NCBI RefSeq assembly: GCF_041027365.1
Contig: NZ_JBFTEH010000001.1
Span: 186,001-250,000, forward strand
Direction of reading: 5' to 3'
Length of the DNA: 64,000 nt
Source of the DNA: VKMB-3413 sp041027365
GTDB lineage: Bacteria; Pseudomonadota; Alphaproteobacteria; Rhizobiales; Rhizobiaceae
Below the pieces are notes generated by a model, which saw only the letters and a list, made by a program, of their open reading frames with translations, was not told the DNA's origin and made no database searches. The position numbers were made by a program, and so were the translations under genes. Below, one piece after another: positions 61,869 through 64,000 of this stretch; position 1 is the stretch's first letter, and every line of letters starts with the position of its first letter.

Positions 61869-62732
61869 ATGAGCGTTCTTATCGGGCTCGTCGTCACACT
61901 GGCCTGCCTGCTCGGCGGCTTCATCGGGATGGGCGGACATCTGTCGGTCCTGGTCCAGCCGTTCGAATACATCGTCATCCTCGGGTCCTCGATCGGCACC
62001 TTCATCGTCGGCAATTCGATGAAGACGATCAAGGACACCGGCAAGGGGATGATGGAGGCTTTCAAGAACAAGATCCCCAAGCAGAAGGACTATCTCGAGG
62101 TCCTCGGCCTGCTGCATTCGCTGATGCGCGAGATGCGCTCGAAGTCGCGCTCGGAGGTCGAGGCGCATATCGACGACCCCAAGGAGTCGACGATCTTTCA
62201 GGCCTATCCCAACATCCTGAAGAACACCTCGATGCTCCACTTCATCTGCGACTATTGCCGACTGATCATCATCGGCAACGCCCGGCCGCACGAGATCGAG
62301 GCGCTGATGGAAGAGGAGATCCAGACGATCAAGCACGACGCGCTGAAGCCGAAGATGGCCATGCAGGACATGGCGGACGGTCTTCCCGCGCTGGGCATCG
62401 TCGCTGCGGTTCTCGGCGTCATCCATACGATGGGCGCCCTCGACCAGTCGCCGGCGGTGCTCGGCGAAATGATCGGCGCGGCGCTGGTCGGCACCTTCGC
62501 CGGCGTGTTCTTCGCCTACGGCCTGGTCGGCCCGATTTCCAACAAGATCAAATACTGCCGCGACAAGCAGTGCCGCGTCTACATCATCGTGAAGTCCACC
62601 CTCATCGCCTACATGAACGGCGCGATGCCGCAGGTGGCGCTGGAATACGGCCGCAAGACGATCTCGGCGCATGACCGTCCGAGCATCGACCAGGTCGAGA
62701 GCGAGACGATCGGCGGTGGCGCGGGTGCGTAA
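61869..62732 (+). CDS. motA: Flagellar motor stator protein MotA
   Basis: A 287-residue inner-membrane protein with four helices. With MotB it forms the proton-driven stator. Typical segments are VLIGLVVTLACLLGGFIGMG, the cytoplasmic charged loop with MREMRSKSRSEVEAH, and the third and fourth helices GLPALGIVAAVLGVIHTMG and GEMIGAALVGTFAGVFFAYG, including the conserved Pro residues. ATG 61869 follows GGGGATC; an in-frame start 12 bases earlier is possible. It is followed by fliM after nine bases. Confidence 0.95.
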   Translation: MSVLIGLVVTLACLLGGFIGMGGHLSVLVQPFEYIVILGSSIGTFIVGNSMKTIKDTGKGMMEAFKNKIPKQKDYLEVLGLLHSLMREMRSKSRSEVEAHIDDPKESTIFQAYPNILKNTSMLHFICDYCRLIIIGNARPHEIEALMEEEIQTIKHDALKPKMAMQDMADGLPALGIVAAVLGVIHTMGALDQSPAVLGEMIGAALVGTFAGVFFAYGLVGPISNKIKYCRDKQCRVYIIVKSTLIAYMNGAMPQVALEYGRKTISAHDRPSIDQVESETIGGGAGA

Positions 62733-62741
62733 GGTCAGACG

Positions 62742-63680
62742 ATGAGCGACACCGCACTCGCCTCCGATCCGGTGGATATCGGCGCACGGCTGAAGAGCGC
62801 CGCCGAGATCGAGCCGAAGCGCCTGCCGCGCCTGACCCGCATGGGCGAGGAGTGGGCCGAGGCGCTGGCGACCGGCGTCACCCGGCTCGCCGTCGCCGCG
62901 CCCGAAGTCGAATTTCTGGAATGCGATGTCGAGGACGCGCCGGATCTCGGGGACGCCGCCATCAAGGCGTCGCTCCTGGCGGTGATCGACTCGCGCCGCT
63001 TCGACCAGCCGGGCTATGTGCTGTTGCAGCGCACCGCGATCGAGGCCCTGGTCGCCGCGTTCTTCGGCGCCGAGCCTTCGGCCGATCTTGCCGCTTCGCG
63101 CGAGCCGACGGCGCTCGACAAGCGGCTCCTGACGCTGCTCCTGCAGACGCTCGCCCAGACCGCCGGGCCGGTCTTCGCGCCGCTGGTCGAGCTCGACGTC
63201 ACCGTCGGCGGCTTCGTCGCGCCCGACGGTCTGGCCGAAGAACTCGGCGAGAACCCCGGGCGCTTCCTGCAGTTTCGCTTCACGCTGAGCGTGTCCGGCC
63301 TGGAGACGCCGATCATCGTCGCCCTGCCGGTCAGCTTCTTCGCGCCGCATCGCCGGCTCCTGAGCGACATCCCGCAGGTCCAGAAGGTCGACCCGGACGA
63401 GACCTGGTCGAAGGGGATCGAGGCGAGCTTTGCCCGCAGCGACCTTCGGATCGAGGCGGTGCTGTGCAAGAAGAAGATCCTGCTCTCGGAGGTCGCGGGC
63501 TTCCGCGTCGGCGCGACCGTGCCGCTCGACGTCGCCCTCACCAGCCTGATCCCGCTCGAATGCGAGGATCGGCCGCTGTTCAGGGCGCAGGTCGGCCGTT
63601 CGCGCGATTCCTACGTCGTGCGGATCGAGGAACGGGTCGATCCCGCCCAGGAGTTTTTCGATGGAATCCTATCTGATTGA
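62742..63680 (+). CDS. fliM: Flagellar motor switch protein FliM
   Basis: A 312-residue C-ring protein with the FliM middle (CheC-like) domain (LPRLTRMGEEWAEALATGVT; GYVLLQRTAIEALVAAFFGA) and a C-terminal SpoA/FliN-like domain (AVLCKKKILLSEVAGFRVGA; VRIEERVDPAQEF). It couples CheY-P binding to motor rotation. The N-terminal EIDAL-type CheY-binding peptide of enterobacterial FliM is not evident, as is usual in Rhizobiales. Its last 20 bases overlap the next gene. Confidence 0.92.
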   Translation: MSDTALASDPVDIGARLKSAAEIEPKRLPRLTRMGEEWAEALATGVTRLAVAAPEVEFLECDVEDAPDLGDAAIKASLLAVIDSRRFDQPGYVLLQRTAIEALVAAFFGAEPSADLAASREPTALDKRLLTLLLQTLAQTAGPVFAPLVELDVTVGGFVAPDGLAEELGENPGRFLQFRFTLSVSGLETPIIVALPVSFFAPHRRLLSDIPQVQKVDPDETWSKGIEASFARSDLRIEAVLCKKKILLSEVAGFRVGATVPLDVALTSLIPLECEDRPLFRAQVGRSRDSYVVRIEERVDPAQEFFDGILSD

Positions 63681-64000
63681 TCTCGCCCTGATGGCGGCCC
63701 TGGTGGTCACCGCCTTGCGCAGCGGCCGCATGTATCGCGAGTTGAAGGCCCTGCGCGAGGCGGAAGGCGGTCTCGGGGCGGCGCTGCTCGAATCGGAGCA
63801 GGCGCTCAACCGCGCCGCCGAAGCCGTCGTGGCGCTCAAATACGAGGGCGTTGCGACCGTCCGGTCGCTGGAGGCGCAGATCGCCGCCGCCCGCGCCGCG
63901 ACCGAAGAGCTGGAAATGCTGGTCGCACGGGCGGAATGGCATGTCTCGGGCCAGCCGGATGCCGCGTCGACGGCCTCGGACATCGGCGGGATGCGGGCGG
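63661..64000 (+). CDS. DUF6468-like flagellar-operon protein (partial, runs off the window)
   Basis: At least 113 residues are visible with no stop before the edge. The protein has one N-terminal membrane helix (about 4-20, LIDLALMAALVVTALRSG) followed by a long Ala/Glu-rich coiled coil. It overlaps the end of fliM by 20 bases in another frame, so it is translationally coupled. The assignment to the DUF6468 group, found between fliM and fliN in Rhizobiales, is from memory of gene order and structure. Function is unknown. Confidence 0.8.
   Translation, partial: MESYLIDLALMAALVVTALRSGRMYRELKALREAEGGLGAALLESEQALNRAAEAVVALKYEGVATVRSLEAQIAAARAATEELEMLVARAEWHVSGQPDAASTASDIGGMRA

Overview
The window is GC-rich alphaproteobacterial chromosome, most likely from the order Hyphomicrobiales (Rhizobiales). 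The evidence is gene content: a very-long-chain fatty-acid lipid A cluster headed by AcpXL, a PodJ-like polarity protein, HWE-type sensory kinase, a pruR-dcpA pterin/c-di-GMP pair, a rhizobial-order flagellar cluster (flgF-fliI divergent from motA-fliM) and palindromic repeats of the kind common in this order. Aurantimonadaceae-like families fit, but the family cannot be fixed from the sequence alone. No rRNA, tRNA, CRISPR array, transposase or prophage was seen; this is mostly core chromosome with a few small accessory patches.

Layout. 1-3.5 kb: end of a multisubunit Na+/H+ antiporter operon (mnhF tail, mnhG), a DUF423 membrane protein, an SDR oxidoreductase and a CHASE/HWE histidine kinase. 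3.5-8.8 kb: prfC, a Cox11 copper-chaperone gene with a PCu(A)C-like exported protein, a tiny His-rich exported protein, paired palindromic repeats and a phospholipase D-family protein. 8.9-14 kb: fatty-acid beta-oxidation genes (fadJ type and thiolase) with an EAL phosphodiesterase between them on the other strand and a MerR regulator. 14.2-21.4 kb: the PodJ-like protein, a TSUP exporter with its Alph_Pro_TM partner, a DUF3429 protein and the PdeM phosphoesterase. 21.4-22.3 kb: a RES/Xre-type toxin-antitoxin locus whose toxin is frameshifted. 22.5-28.1 kb: SulP transporter and tandem Usp protein, a DUF6481 protein and the pruR-dcpA pair.

28.3-35.1 kb: branched-chain 2-oxoacid dehydrogenase operon (bkdA1-bkdA2-bkdB-lpdA, minus strand) divergent from a MaoC-CitE pair, probably together a branched-chain amino-acid catabolism locus. 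Palindromic repeats sit in the E1 beta/E1 alpha gap and inside the E2 linker coding sequence. 35.1-40.7 kb: a small membrane protein, a single-domain response regulator, a degenerate GGDEF-EAL protein, an L,D-transpeptidase, a small conserved-looking protein and a universal stress protein preceded by a perfect FNR/FixK box. 40.7-46.4 kb: lipid A long-chain acyl cluster (acpXL, a cysteine-less KS, an active KS, an alcohol dehydrogenase-like reductase, lpxXL) with a divergent MarR regulator. 46.6-52.3 kb: complete branched-chain amino-acid ABC transporter operon (livHMGF, a small membrane protein, livJ). 52.6-56 kb: FIST-domain (NosP-like) sensor, hybrid histidine kinase and a LuxR-type regulator. 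56-59.3 kb: PAP2 phosphatase, BKACE enzyme and a MetE-like methyltransferase. 59.5-64 kb: flagellar genes.

Two themes recur. Three c-di-GMP turnover proteins plus a NosP/NahK-like module and flagellar genes point to regulated attachment and motility. Branched-chain amino-acid uptake (liv), oxidation (bkd) and acyl-CoA processing (MaoC/CitE, FadJ, thiolase, MerR) point to amino-acid and fatty-acid catabolism.
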